A DNA stretch of 64,000 nt. Origin: JAYPAN01 sp049597955. GTDB taxonomy: Bacteria > Pseudomonadota > Alphaproteobacteria > RS24. Shown here in pieces: positions 27,563 through 36,553 of this stretch. The stretch covers positions 124,001 through 188,000 of the forward strand of contig JBMYND010000001.1 of the NCBI GenBank assembly GCA_049597955.1, read 5' to 3'. Both the position numbers and the translations under genes were made by a program. Position 1 is the stretch's first letter, and the number at the start of each line of letters is the position of its first letter. Under the pieces are notes generated by a model, which was given only the letters and a program-made list of their open reading frames with translations, was not told where the DNA came from and ran no database searches.

Positions 27563-27608
27563 TTTAACGCGTTGATTATATTGCAAATAAAAATAATTGC
27601 AGTATTTA

Positions 27609-27639
27609 TTGACAAAAGAACAAAAAGTGAACATATTAT
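27609..27639 (+). promoter_or_regulatory. strong promoter before the 38-codon gene
   Basis: A perfect -35, TTGACA (27609-27614), followed by CATATT (27632-27637, 17-bp spacer) overlapping TATTAT (27634-27639, 19-bp spacer), in an AT-rich stretch. It is one of the best matches to the sigma-70 consensus in the window. Confidence 0.65.
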
Positions 27640-27671
27640 TCATGAAACGATATTTGAGAGGGAGAGGCCCG

Positions 27672-27788
27672 ATGAGCCGCAATATGAAAAACTGGATTGA
27701 AGATATTTTGTCAGTCGCCACTTTACTGGGCCTTGGCTATGCCTTGCTGGTTTGGGGAACCATTGGCGAAGCACTGGCCGGTTTGTGA
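27672..27788 (+). CDS. small single-span membrane protein (38 aa)
   Basis: Unrecognised 38-residue protein: a short basic and amphipathic N-terminus (MSRNMKNWIEDILSVATL) followed by a hydrophobic helix (LGLGYALLVWGTI) and a short tail. Evidence that it is real: a strong promoter 33 bp upstream, a purine-rich GAGAGGGAGAGG ahead of the ATG, and position between lolD and dnaE where no other gene explains the promoter. An upstream extension to 27597 is possible but would begin before the promoter's expected start. Function is unknown; an inner-membrane microprotein is inferred. Confidence 0.5.
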   Translation: MSRNMKNWIEDILSVATLLGLGYALLVWGTIGEALAGL

Positions 27789-27857
27789 GCGCCGTTTCAA
27801 TTTGATACTTACCCCCGTTTTAATGCGCTGATTGGCGGCGGCATCTGCAATTGGTGG

Positions 27858-27885
27858 ATGACAGAATCAATGCGGATTTTACAAT
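27858..27885 (+). promoter_or_regulatory. dnaE promoter
   Basis: ATGACA (27858-27863), a 16-bp spacer and TACAAT (27880-27885), each one mismatch from consensus. Inferred transcription start near 27892, about 40 nt before the dnaE ATG. Confidence 0.55.
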
Positions 27886-27931
27886 GGCGGTGGACTCTGT
27901 TTGAGGAGAGCTGCCCGCTGAGGAGGCCTGC

Positions 27932-30900
27932 ATGTCGGACGCGCAATCTGTGTCCCCGCCGGAAAATGTGCAAGATGAATTGGTGAAACCCAAATTCATC
28001 CATTTGCGCACGCATAGCGCCTATTCGCTGCTGGAAGGGGCATTGCCGCTGAAAACAATCGGCCATTTTGCGCTGAGCGGCAATATGCCGGCGATTGCTG
28101 TGACCGACCGCAATAATCTGTTCGGTGCCTTGGAATTTGCTGATATGGCGGTTGCACTCGGCGTGCAGCCAATTATTGGCACAGCCTTATGCGTCACTGC
28201 TGGTGAGGACGCAAAATCGGGCTGGCTGGCGCTTTATGCCAAGGATGCGACCGGCTATGGCAATTTAATGGCGCTGGTCAGCGCGGCGCATCTCGACAGC
28301 GATGGCACCAAACGCCCTGCCGTGACTTGGGAGATGCTGGCTGCGCATACGGATGGGCTGATTTGCTTGAGCGGTGGGCCGGACGGGCCGGCCAATATAT
28401 TGCTTCACAATGGCCAAATGCAGGCCGGGTTTGAAATTTTGACCCGCCTCAACACGCTGTTTGCCGGTCATTTCTATATTGAGCTGCAACGCTATGCCGA
28501 TATGCAAGCGCAAAATACCGACCGGGACAACAGCCATGACACGGAAGCCGCGCTGGTTGATTTTGCCTATGATAATGACATTCCGCTGGTCGCCACCAAC
28601 CAGGCTTATTTTGCCTCGGAAGACGATTACCGCGCCCATGATGCGCTGATATGTATTGCCGAAGGGCGCTATTTGAACGAGGAAGACCGCCGCCGTCTGA
28701 CGCCCGACCATAGGCTGAAAAGCGCCGAGGAAATGTGCGCCCTGTTTGCCGATTTACCCGAAGCCATTGAGAACACGGTCGAGATTGCCCGCCGTTGTGC
28801 CTTTCGCCCGACCGAACATGCGCCGATTTTGCCGGCCTTTGGCACGGGCGATGAATTGCAACAATTGACCGCGCAGGCGCATGAGGGCTTAACGGCGCGG
28901 CTGGCCGAGACGGAAATGGCCGCCAGCGAAAATGATTATCGTGCGCGATTGGATTTTGAATTATCCATAATCGGCAAAATGGGCTTTCCCGGCTATTTTC
29001 TGATTGTTGCCGATTTCATTAAATGGGCCAAGCAGCAGGGCATAGCGGTTGGGCCGGGTCGCGGCTCCGGCGCTGGCTCGGTGGTCGCTTGGGCCTTGAC
29101 CATTACCGATTTGGATCCGCTGCGCTTTAATTTGCTGTTTGAACGGTTTTTGAACCCTGAGCGCGTGTCCATGCCGGATTTCGATATTGATTTCTGCCAG
29201 TCGCGCCGCGATGAGGTGATAAGCTATGTGCAGGAAAAATATGGCCGCGAGCAAGTGGCGCAAATCATCACTTTCGGAAAATTGCAGGCGCGCGCCGTGC
29301 TGCGCGATGTTGGGCGGGTGTTGCAAATGCCCTATGGGCAGGTTGACCGGCTGTGCAAAATGGTGCCGAACAATCCGGCCAATCCGGTGACATTGCAACA
29401 AGCGATTGACCAAGAGCCGAGGTTGCAAGCCGAGCGTGACACCGACCCGCAAGTGTCTGAGCTTATCGATATTAGCTTGAGACTTGAAGGGCTTTACCGC
29501 CACGCCTCGACCCATGCGGCGGGTGTGGTGATTGGCGACCGCCCGCTTGATGAGCTGGTCGCCTTATATCGTGACCCGAAATCAGACATGCCGGTGACGC
29601 AGTTCAATATGAAATGGGTAGAAAAAGCCGGTCTGGTGAAATTCGATTTTCTTGGCCTGAAGACGCTGACTGTGCTGGAAAAAGCGGTCGAATTGTTAAA
29701 GGGCAGGGGCATTGATATTGACATTAATAATCTGCCCTTGGATGACCGTGCGACTTTTGAGTTGCTGGGGCGCGGCGACACAATTGGTGTGTTCCAGCTT
29801 GAAAGCGCCGGCATGCGCGATGTGCTGCGCAAAATGAAGCCGGATGCGTTTGAGGATATTATCGCGCTGGTCGCGCTTTACCGTCCGGGGCCGATGGATA
29901 ATATACCGCGCTATATTGCCTGCAAAAAAGGCGAGGAAGAACCTGATTATCTGCATGATACGCTGCAACCGATTTTGCAGGAAACTTATGGGGTGATGAT
30001 TTATCAGGAACAAGTGATGCAAATCGCGCAAACCCTGTCAGGCTATTCGCTGGGTGAGGCGGATTTGCTGCGCCGCGCCATGGGCAAGAAAATCAAGGCG
30101 GAAATGGACGCACAAAAGGCGCGCTTTATTGACGGGGCGCTGGAAAATCAGGTGAACAAGGCCAAGGCGGCGCAAATCTTTGAACAGGTCAATGCCTTTG
30201 CCGGTTATGGCTTCAATAAAAGCCATGCGGCGGGTTATGCGCTGATTGCCTATCAAACCGCTTGGTTGAAGGCCAATCATCCGGTTGCGTTTTATGCAGC
30301 CTCCATGTCTCTGGACTTTGAGCGCACCGAAAAGCTCAATGTTTTCAAGCAGGATGCGGTCAAAAATGAAATTGCTGTCTTAACACCTGATGTCAATCGC
30401 TCGCAGGTGCAATTCGCCATTGAAGATAATCGGATTTTCTATGCGCTGGCGGCCATTCGCAATGTCGGCACGCAGGCCATGGCAGCATTGGTGGCCGAGC
30501 GCGACGCCAATGGCCCGTTTCGTGATGTGTTTGATTTCGCCCGCCGCACCGCGTCAATTGGCCTGAACCGGCGCTTGCTGGAACATATGATTGCGGCGGG
30601 TGCGTTTGACAGTCTGGAGCCGGATCGGGCGCGCTTGACGGCAGGCATTGACATGTTGATGGGTGAGGCCAGTATTGCCCAGGCCGATGCGGCGGCGCAG
30701 CAGGAAAACCTGTTTGGCGAGGCCGATGTGGCGGCCAGCGCGGTGCTGCCCGAAGCTGCGCCATGGTCGGCAATGGACAGGCTGGCGCGCGAGCATGACG
30801 CGCTTGGCTTTTTCCTGTCCGGTCATCCGCTTGATGATTATGGCAAAGTGCTGAAACGGCTGCGCGTTGTGCCAGTGGCGGAACTTGAATCGCGGGTAGA

Positions 30901-31393
30901 AGAAGAAGTGCTGGTCGCCGGGGCGGTGTTGCAAGTGGATGAACGCAAATCCAAACGCGGCAATCCCTTTGCCTTTGTCACCCTGTCCGACACAAGCGGC
31001 CAGTTTGAAACAACGGTTTTTTCCGAGGCGCTGAGTGTTGCGCGCGAGCATTTGCAAGTCGGTGCTTTGCTGGTCTGCACGGTCAAAATTGAACGCCAGG
31101 AAGACCAAATCAGGCTGATGGCACAAAGCCTGCGTCCGATTGATGATGTTGTGGCCGGTGCGGCGGAGGGGTTGCGCGTATTTATTGACAGGCCGGAAGC
31201 GTGTGGCGGGCTGAAAACCCGGCTCGATGAGGTAAAGTTGAAGCCGCATCAGCGCGGCGGCGAGGTGTCGGTCATTATTATGGGCAGCACGCGCGAAGTT
31301 GAATTGCGCCTGCCCGATAAATATGGCGTCAATCCGCGCATTGCCGGGGCGATAAAGGCGGTGCCGGGCGTTGTCCATGTTGAAGAATTATAG
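27932..31393 (+). CDS. dnaE: DNA polymerase III subunit alpha
   Basis: 1153-residue C-family replicative polymerase. The N-terminal PHP domain begins FIHLRTHSAYSLLEGALPL. The catalytic acidic pair is in MPDFDIDFC (Asp416 and Asp418, equivalent to E. coli 401/403), preceded by GPGRGSGAGSVVAW. A helix-hairpin-helix and an OB-fold (VLVAGAVLQVDERKSKRG) complete the C-terminal half. Strong ribosome binding site GAGGAGG. Full length for DnaE1. Confidence 0.97.
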   Translation: MSDAQSVSPPENVQDELVKPKFIHLRTHSAYSLLEGALPLKTIGHFALSGNMPAIAVTDRNNLFGALEFADMAVALGVQPIIGTALCVTAGEDAKSGWLALYAKDATGYGNLMALVSAAHLDSDGTKRPAVTWEMLAAHTDGLICLSGGPDGPANILLHNGQMQAGFEILTRLNTLFAGHFYIELQRYADMQAQNTDRDNSHDTEAALVDFAYDNDIPLVATNQAYFASEDDYRAHDALICIAEGRYLNEEDRRRLTPDHRLKSAEEMCALFADLPEAIENTVEIARRCAFRPTEHAPILPAFGTGDELQQLTAQAHEGLTARLAETEMAASENDYRARLDFELSIIGKMGFPGYFLIVADFIKWAKQQGIAVGPGRGSGAGSVVAWALTITDLDPLRFNLLFERFLNPERVSMPDFDIDFCQSRRDEVISYVQEKYGREQVAQIITFGKLQARAVLRDVGRVLQMPYGQVDRLCKMVPNNPANPVTLQQAIDQEPRLQAERDTDPQVSELIDISLRLEGLYRHASTHAAGVVIGDRPLDELVALYRDPKSDMPVTQFNMKWVEKAGLVKFDFLGLKTLTVLEKAVELLKGRGIDIDINNLPLDDRATFELLGRGDTIGVFQLESAGMRDVLRKMKPDAFEDIIALVALYRPGPMDNIPRYIACKKGEEEPDYLHDTLQPILQETYGVMIYQEQVMQIAQTLSGYSLGEADLLRRAMGKKIKAEMDAQKARFIDGALENQVNKAKAAQIFEQVNAFAGYGFNKSHAAGYALIAYQTAWLKANHPVAFYAASMSLDFERTEKLNVFKQDAVKNEIAVLTPDVNRSQVQFAIEDNRIFYALAAIRNVGTQAMAALVAERDANGPFRDVFDFARRTASIGLNRRLLEHMIAAGAFDSLEPDRARLTAGIDMLMGEASIAQADAAAQQENLFGEADVAASAVLPEAAPWSAMDRLAREHDALGFFLSGHPLDDYGKVLKRLRVVPVAELESRVEEEVLVAGAVLQVDERKSKRGNPFAFVTLSDTSGQFETTVFSEALSVAREHLQVGALLVCTVKIERQEDQIRLMAQSLRPIDDVVAGAAEGLRVFIDRPEACGGLKTRLDEVKLKPHQRGGEVSVIIMGSTREVELRLPDKYGVNPRIAGAIKAVPGVVHVEEL

Positions 31394-31402
31394 ATTTGGG
31401 GC

Positions 31403-31431
31403 TTGCTAAGCGGGCGGTTTTTACCTATACC
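31403..31431 (+). promoter_or_regulatory. rpsB promoter
   Basis: TTGCTA (31403-31408), a 17-bp spacer and TATACC (31426-31431). Transcription would begin near 31438, only a few bases before the closing stem of the leader structure at 31446. Confidence 0.6.
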
Positions 31432-31445
31432 ACGCGCATTACTCA

Positions 31446-31507
31446 CGCAGGGATGCCCGTGCCGGGCGCTCTTCGTGTCGGGTCAGGTGACCCGATGACA
31501 CCCTGCG
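31446..31507 (+). promoter_or_regulatory. structured rpsB leader, candidate S2 autoregulatory element
   Basis: CGCAGGG (31446-31452) pairs perfectly with CCCTGCG (31501-31507). Inside are two hairpins, GCCCG-TGC-CGGGC and the 8-bp TCGGGTCA-GG-TGACCCGA, giving a three-way junction. It lies between the rpsB promoter and the rpsB start (31538). Ribosomal protein S2 is known to repress rpsB-tsf in E. coli through the leader; that this structure does so here is an inference. Confidence 0.6.
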
Positions 31508-31537
31508 GCGGATTAACGAGAGAAAGGAAGGCACGCT

Positions 31538-32413
31538 ATGGCTCTGCCCGATTTTAACATGCGCCAATTGCTGGAGGCCGGCGTTCACTTTGGCCACCAG
31601 ACCCACCGTTGGAACCCGAAAATGGCACCATTCATTTTTGGTGACCGCAACGGTATTCATATTATTGACTTGTCCCAAACCGTGCCGCTTTTGCATCAGG
31701 CGCTGGTTGCCGTGCGCGATTGCGTGGCCGGTGGCGGTCGTGTGCTGTTTGTTGGCACCAAGCGTCAGGCAACTGAGCCGGTGGCGCGTCATGCCGCACA
31801 ATGCGCGCAATATTATATGAATTCGCGCTGGCTCGGCGGCACGCTGACCAATTGGCAAACAATTTCCAATTCCATTAAGCGTTTGCGCGATTTGGAAGGC
31901 CGCCTTGACGGCGAAGGCGCGGCTGGTCTGACCAAGAAAGAAATCCTGAACCTGACCCGCGAGCGTGACAAGCTTGAGCGCGCGCTGGGCGGTATTAAAG
32001 ATATGGGCGGTGTGCCGGAGCTGATGTTTGTTGTTGACACCAATAAAGAAGCTATCGCCATTGCCGAGGCCAAAACGCTTGGTATTCCGGTGGTGGCGAT
32101 TGTTGACAGCAACTCCAATCCCGATGGCATTGATTTTCCAATTCCGGGCAATGATGATGCCTCGCGGGCGATTGATTTATACTGCAATCTGATTGAAAAA
32201 GCCGTGATTGCCGGCATTGAGGAAAGCGGCATTTCCGCCGGTATTGACCTTGGTGCGTCAGAAGAGCCTATCATGGAGCCGGTTTTGGAGGCTGAAGAAG
32301 CTGCTGCGGAAACCACTGAAGAGTCCGCAGAGGAAGCGCCGCAAGAAGCCGTTGAAGCCGCACCTGCCGAAGCAAGTGCCGAAGATGGCACGGGTGAACA
32401 GGCAAGCGCATAA
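31538..32413 (+). CDS. rpsB: 30S ribosomal protein S2
   Basis: 291-residue small-subunit protein. The conserved core (MRQLLEAGVHFGHQTHRWNPKM ... in separate blocks HFGHQTHRWNPKM, FVGTKRQA, NSRWLGGTLTNW and GIPVVAIVDSN) ends near residue 240. It is followed by an acidic Glu/Ala-rich tail of ~50 residues, typical of many alphaproteobacterial S2. AGAAAGGAAGG precedes the ATG. Forms an operon with tsf. Confidence 0.97.
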   Translation: MALPDFNMRQLLEAGVHFGHQTHRWNPKMAPFIFGDRNGIHIIDLSQTVPLLHQALVAVRDCVAGGGRVLFVGTKRQATEPVARHAAQCAQYYMNSRWLGGTLTNWQTISNSIKRLRDLEGRLDGEGAAGLTKKEILNLTRERDKLERALGGIKDMGGVPELMFVVDTNKEAIAIAEAKTLGIPVVAIVDSNSNPDGIDFPIPGNDDASRAIDLYCNLIEKAVIAGIEESGISAGIDLGASEEPIMEPVLEAEEAAAETTEESAEEAPQEAVEAAPAEASAEDGTGEQASA

Positions 32414-32486
32414 GGCGCTCGCTTCCCCCGTTTCATTTGACTGACATAGGGCTGCTCTCCCGCAGCTTGAAAAATTGGAGATTATG

Positions 32487-33416
32487 ATGAGCACGATTAC
32501 CGCCGCTATGGTGAAGGAATTACGCGAAACATCCGGCGCTGGCATGATGGATTGCAAAACCGCATTGAACGAAAATAATGGCGATATGGACGCTGCCATT
32601 GATTGGCTGCGCACAAAGGGTCTGGCCAAAGCCGCCAAAAAGGCCGGTCGCGTGGCTGCTGACGGTCTGGTCGGTGTGGTCTCTGAAGGCACAACAGGCG
32701 CGGTTGTCGAAGTCAATTCGGAAACTGATTTTGTGGCCCGCAATGAGACATTTCAGCAAATGGTCGGCGATATTTCCAAAGTGGCGCTCGGCGCGGCTGA
32801 TTATGATGCGCTGCTGGCGGCGGATTATCCCGGCGCGGGTAAATCGGTTGGTGAGCATGTGCAGGAAATGGTCGGCACGATTGGCGAGAATATGAATGTG
32901 CGCCGTTCGCAGCGTTTGAGCGTGGAAAATGGCGTTGTCGCCAGCTATGTCCATAATCAAATTGTCAATGGGCTGGGCAAAATCGGTGTTCTGGTGGCGC
33001 TTGAGTCAACCGGCGACGCTGACAAGCTGCATGCTTTGGGGCGTCAATTGGCCATGCATGTTGCCGCAACCAGCCCGCTGGCCGCGACGGTGGAAGAGCT
33101 GAATGCCGAAGATATTGAGCGCGAACGCGCCGTGCTGATTGCCGAAGCCAAGGAAAGCGGCAAGCCGGATGAGATTATTGAAAAAATGGTCGAAGGCCGC
33201 TTGCGCAAATTCTATGAAGAAGTCGTGCTGACTTCGCAGGTTTTTGTCATTGATGGCGAAACACGGATTTCCAAAGTGTTGGAAAATGCTGCCGGCGATG
33301 TTGGTGGCGAGGTCAAGCTGGCCGGTTTTGTGCGCTTTGAGCTTGGCCAAGGTATCGACAAGGGCGAAGAAGCGGATTTTGCAGCCGAAGTGGCGGCGGC
33401 GGTCAGCGGCAATTAA
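32487..33416 (+). CDS. tsf: elongation factor Ts
   Basis: 309-residue nucleotide exchange factor for EF-Tu. The N-terminal UBA-like domain contains ELRETSGAGMMDCKTAL; the EF-Tu-contacting TDFVARN follows. ATG 32487 is chosen because GGAG lies 6 bp upstream; ATG 32484 is directly adjacent and the TTG at 32475 is unlikely. A small hairpin GCTGC-TCTCCC-GCAGC lies between rpsB and tsf without a T-run. Confidence 0.97.
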   Translation: MSTITAAMVKELRETSGAGMMDCKTALNENNGDMDAAIDWLRTKGLAKAAKKAGRVAADGLVGVVSEGTTGAVVEVNSETDFVARNETFQQMVGDISKVALGAADYDALLAADYPGAGKSVGEHVQEMVGTIGENMNVRRSQRLSVENGVVASYVHNQIVNGLGKIGVLVALESTGDADKLHALGRQLAMHVAATSPLAATVEELNAEDIERERAVLIAEAKESGKPDEIIEKMVEGRLRKFYEEVVLTSQVFVIDGETRISKVLENAAGDVGGEVKLAGFVRFELGQGIDKGEEADFAAEVAAAVSGN

Positions 33417-33546
33417 GCTGACCCGCCTTGTCGCTTTTCACGGGTGGCTATCTTCATCCACTGAAATCGGAGGGCGCTGACGGGTTTTGGTGTCATCCGG
33501 CAGAGGAATCGGCGCATTATCACCCGGTTATTACAGAGAGGTGCCG

Positions 33547-34290
33547 ATGCGTAAGCAGACACAGGACGAACCGACCGGACAAAACCGGTTTCAGCGCGTT
33601 CTGCTGAAAGTCTCCGGCGAAGCCCTGATGGGCGACGGCCAATATGGCATTGATGTAGCAACGGTTGACCGCATTGCCGGTGAGGTGAAAGAGGTCGTCA
33701 CGCGTGGCGTCGAAGTCTGTCTGGTTATTGGTGGCGGTAATATATTCCGTGGTCTTTCGGGTGCGGCTGACGGTATGGATCGCTCCAGCGCCGATTATAT
33801 GGGCATGATGGCGACAGTGATGAATGCGCTGGCCATGCAAAATGGGCTGGAGCGTCAGGGTGTGCCAACCCGTGTTTTGTCAGCCATACCGATGACCAGC
33901 GTATGCGAACCCTATATTCGCCGTCGTGCCACGCGGCATCTTGAAAAGGGCCGTGTGGTGATATTCGCCGCCGGCACAGGCAATCCTTATTTCACGACCG
34001 ATACGGCTGCCGCTTTGCGCGCCGCCGAAATGAATTGCGATGCGCTGATGAAGGGCACCAATGTCGATGGCGTTTACAGCGCCGACCCGAAAACCGATGC
34101 GTCGGCGGAACGCTATGACACGCTCAGCTATATGGAAGTATTGTCGCGCGATTTGAAAGTCATGGATGCCTCCGCCGTATCATTGTCGCGCGAAAACGGC
34201 ATACCGATTATTGTGTTTTCAATTCGCCAATCGGGTGGCTTTATGAATGTCTTGAAGGGTGACGGCCCCTGCACCATAGTGGAGGGCTGA
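33547..34290 (+). CDS. pyrH: uridylate kinase
   Basis: 247-residue UMP kinase of the amino-acid-kinase fold (UMP to UDP). Seen: RVLLKVSGEALMGDG, IGGGNIFRG, DYMGMMATVMNALA, GTGNPYFTTDTAAALRAAE and KGTNVDGVYSADP. ATG 33547 follows GAGAGGTG; the GTG at 33487 is less likely. It is followed by frr, the usual order. Confidence 0.97.
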   Translation: MRKQTQDEPTGQNRFQRVLLKVSGEALMGDGQYGIDVATVDRIAGEVKEVVTRGVEVCLVIGGGNIFRGLSGAADGMDRSSADYMGMMATVMNALAMQNGLERQGVPTRVLSAIPMTSVCEPYIRRRATRHLEKGRVVIFAAGTGNPYFTTDTAAALRAAEMNCDALMKGTNVDGVYSADPKTDASAERYDTLSYMEVLSRDLKVMDASAVSLSRENGIPIIVFSIRQSGGFMNVLKGDGPCTIVEG

Positions 34291-34312
34291 AGCGTCAGCA
34301 AATGAGGGAAAA

Positions 34313-34867
34313 ATGAGCGTTGATTTGAACGATATTGAGCGCCGCATGGAAGGCGCAGTGGCGACATTGAAAACCGAGCTGAATGGGTTGCGCACAGGCC
34401 GCGCCAGCGCCAGCCTGTTGGAGCCGATTACCGTAGAAGCCTATGGCCAGCAAATGCCCTTGGCGCAAGTTGGCACAATATCCGTGCCGGAGCCGCGCAT
34501 GTTATCGGTGCAGGTCTGGGATAAAGGCCAAGTGGCGGCGGTTGAAAAGGCGATACGCGAAAGCGGGCTTGGCCTTAACCCCATGCCGGAAGGTCAGACC
34601 GTGCGGATACCCTTGCCGGAACTGAATGAGGAACGCCGCGAGGAATTGGTCAAAGTGGCAGGCCGCTATGCTGAACAGGCGCGTGTTGCGGTGCGCAATG
34701 TGCGCCGTGACGGTATGGATCAAATTAAAAAAGCCGAAAAGGATGGTGACATTTCACAAGATGACGCCAAGGCGCAATCGGCTGATGTGCAGGATTCGAC
34801 GGATAAATTCATCAAGTTGGTGGACGAAACGCTGGAGACAAAAGAGGGCGAAATCCGTCAGGTCTGA
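34313..34867 (+). CDS. frr: ribosome recycling factor
   Basis: 184-residue factor that, with EF-G, splits post-termination ribosomes. It shows LRTGRASASLLEPITVEAYG near the N-terminus, the central IPLPELNEERR and the C-terminal VRNVRRDGMDQIKK. Standard length. GAGGG lies before the ATG. Confidence 0.98.
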   Translation: MSVDLNDIERRMEGAVATLKTELNGLRTGRASASLLEPITVEAYGQQMPLAQVGTISVPEPRMLSVQVWDKGQVAAVEKAIRESGLGLNPMPEGQTVRIPLPELNEERREELVKVAGRYAEQARVAVRNVRRDGMDQIKKAEKDGDISQDDAKAQSADVQDSTDKFIKLVDETLETKEGEIRQV

Positions 34868-34911
34868 GGCGCGTTTGGCTTCTTTGGGGCAAGGGAAAGG
34901 CAGGGCAGACG

Positions 34912-35661
34912 ATGAGCGAAAGCATGGATATATCGGCAGCCAGCTTTCCGACCCATGTAGCCATTACCATGGATGGCAATGGTCGCTGGGCCAATGCGCG
35001 CGGCTTGCCGCGACAGGAAGGCCATCGGCAGGGCGTCGAAGCCCTGCGCCGCAATGTCAATATTGCCGGCGAATTGGGCATTTCCTGTCTGACGCTGTTT
35101 TCTTTTTCCTCTGAAAATTGGAGTCGCCCGCAAGCCGAAGTCAGCTTTTTGATGACTTTGCTGCAACGTTATATTGAAGCTGATTTGGCCGAGCTGCATG
35201 CCAATGGCGTGCGGGTTCGGGTGATTGGACGCCGCCAGGGTCTGGAGCCGAAAATTCGCAATTTGATTGACCATGCCGAAACCGTGACCGCCGAAAATGA
35301 GGCCATGTTGCTGCAAATTGCCTTTAATTATGGCGGGCGGCAGGAAATTGCCGATGCGGCTTCGCGTCTGGCGCGGCGCGCTGTCGCTGGCACGCTTGAC
35401 CCGGCCAATATATCGGAAAGTGTTTTGGCCTCTGAATTATTGACCGCCGGTGTGCCGGATCCGGATTTGCTGATACGCACAGGCGGAGAAATGCGGATTA
35501 GCAATTTTCTGCTCTGGCAATGCGCTTATGCGGAGTTTTTCTTTACCGATGTGTATTGGCCGGATTTTGACCGCCATGATTGGCAGCAAGCCTTGGACGC
35601 TTTCGCCGCACGCGAACGCCGTTTTGGCAATGTCGGTTCCGGCGCGCTCGGCCCTGAGTGA
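34912..35661 (+). CDS. uppS: undecaprenyl diphosphate synthase
   Basis: 249-residue cis-prenyltransferase producing the lipid carrier for peptidoglycan and O-antigen. The catalytic motif TMDGNGRWA, then FSSENWSRP, and the C-terminal DLLIRTGGEMRISNFLLWQ are present. It belongs to the conserved frr-uppS-cdsA-dxr run. Confidence 0.97.
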   Translation: MSESMDISAASFPTHVAITMDGNGRWANARGLPRQEGHRQGVEALRRNVNIAGELGISCLTLFSFSSENWSRPQAEVSFLMTLLQRYIEADLAELHANGVRVRVIGRRQGLEPKIRNLIDHAETVTAENEAMLLQIAFNYGGRQEIADAASRLARRAVAGTLDPANISESVLASELLTAGVPDPDLLIRTGGEMRISNFLLWQCAYAEFFFTDVYWPDFDRHDWQQALDAFAARERRFGNVGSGALGPE

Positions 35662-35683
35662 TTGTAAAAATCGGGGAAGATGA

Positions 35684-36553
35684 ATGCAAAGCGACAATGA
35701 CGCGGCGGTGCGCACAGAGCCAAAGCCAAGATTTGAGGGTTTGCTGCTGCGTGTGCGCTCGGCGCTTGTTTTGCTGCCCTTTGTTTTGCTGCCAATATGG
35801 TTTGGGGGGCTGGCCTTTCTTGGCCTGTTAATGCTGGCCTGTCTGGCCATGGCTTATGAATGGACACATTTGCTGCAAAGCCCGCGCGCGCGCGCAGATG
35901 CGTTTATTTTGACCGGCGCTGTCGGCACGGCACTTATTGTCTCCGAGTTTTTCTCGGTCAGTGACGGCTTTGCCTTTCTGGTCAGCCTGCTGCCCACCAT
36001 GGCCGCCTATTGCTTATGGCGCGGGGAAAAATTATCGGCGCTTGTTGGCGGGCTTGTCTATCTCGGCTGGCCACTTTTGGCACTGCATTATTTCCGGCAA
36101 GATGCGCTCGGCGCGCTGCTGGTGATTTATATTTTCCTCACTGTTTGGGGGGTTGATATTTTTGCCATGTTTTCCGGCAAATTCATTGGCGGCCCAAAAC
36201 TGGCACCGCGCCTGTCGCCCAATAAAACATGGGCCGGTCTGTTTGGTGCGATGGGCGGGGCGGCATTGGCCGCTTGTTTCAGCTTTCTTGTCGTTGTCGG
36301 CTTTGGCTTTGGCAAGGCGGATTTGATCGGCATGTTGGCGCTGGCAATTATTTTGGCGATTGTCGCGCAAATGGCTGATTTGTATGAATCGGCCCTGAAA
36401 CGCAAATATGACATAAAAGACAGTGGCGCGCTGATACCCGGCCATGGCGGCGTTCTTGACCGCGTTGACGGGCTTATTGGTGTGCTGATGTTTTTGCATT
36501 TGCTGGTGCTGCTGCGCGGCGCACCGGCATCGACAGCAATCTGGAATTGGTGA
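35684..36553 (+). CDS. cdsA: phosphatidate cytidylyltransferase
   Basis: 289-residue integral membrane enzyme making CDP-diacylglycerol for all phospholipids. The family signature near the C-terminus is clear: SALKRKYDIKDSGALIPGHG followed by GVLDRVDGL. Several hydrophobic helices precede it. The stop overlaps the dxr ATG (TGATG). Confidence 0.96.
   Translation: MQSDNDAAVRTEPKPRFEGLLLRVRSALVLLPFVLLPIWFGGLAFLGLLMLACLAMAYEWTHLLQSPRARADAFILTGAVGTALIVSEFFSVSDGFAFLVSLLPTMAAYCLWRGEKLSALVGGLVYLGWPLLALHYFRQDALGALLVIYIFLTVWGVDIFAMFSGKFIGGPKLAPRLSPNKTWAGLFGAMGGAALAACFSFLVVVGFGFGKADLIGMLALAIILAIVAQMADLYESALKRKYDIKDSGALIPGHGGVLDRVDGLIGVLMFLHLLVLLRGAPASTAIWNW

Noticed and set aside
32446..32470. Hairpin between rpsB and tsf as a terminator
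   Set aside because: Stem GCTGC/GCAGC is short and is followed by TTGAAAAATT, not a T-run. At most an attenuator or RNA-stability element.
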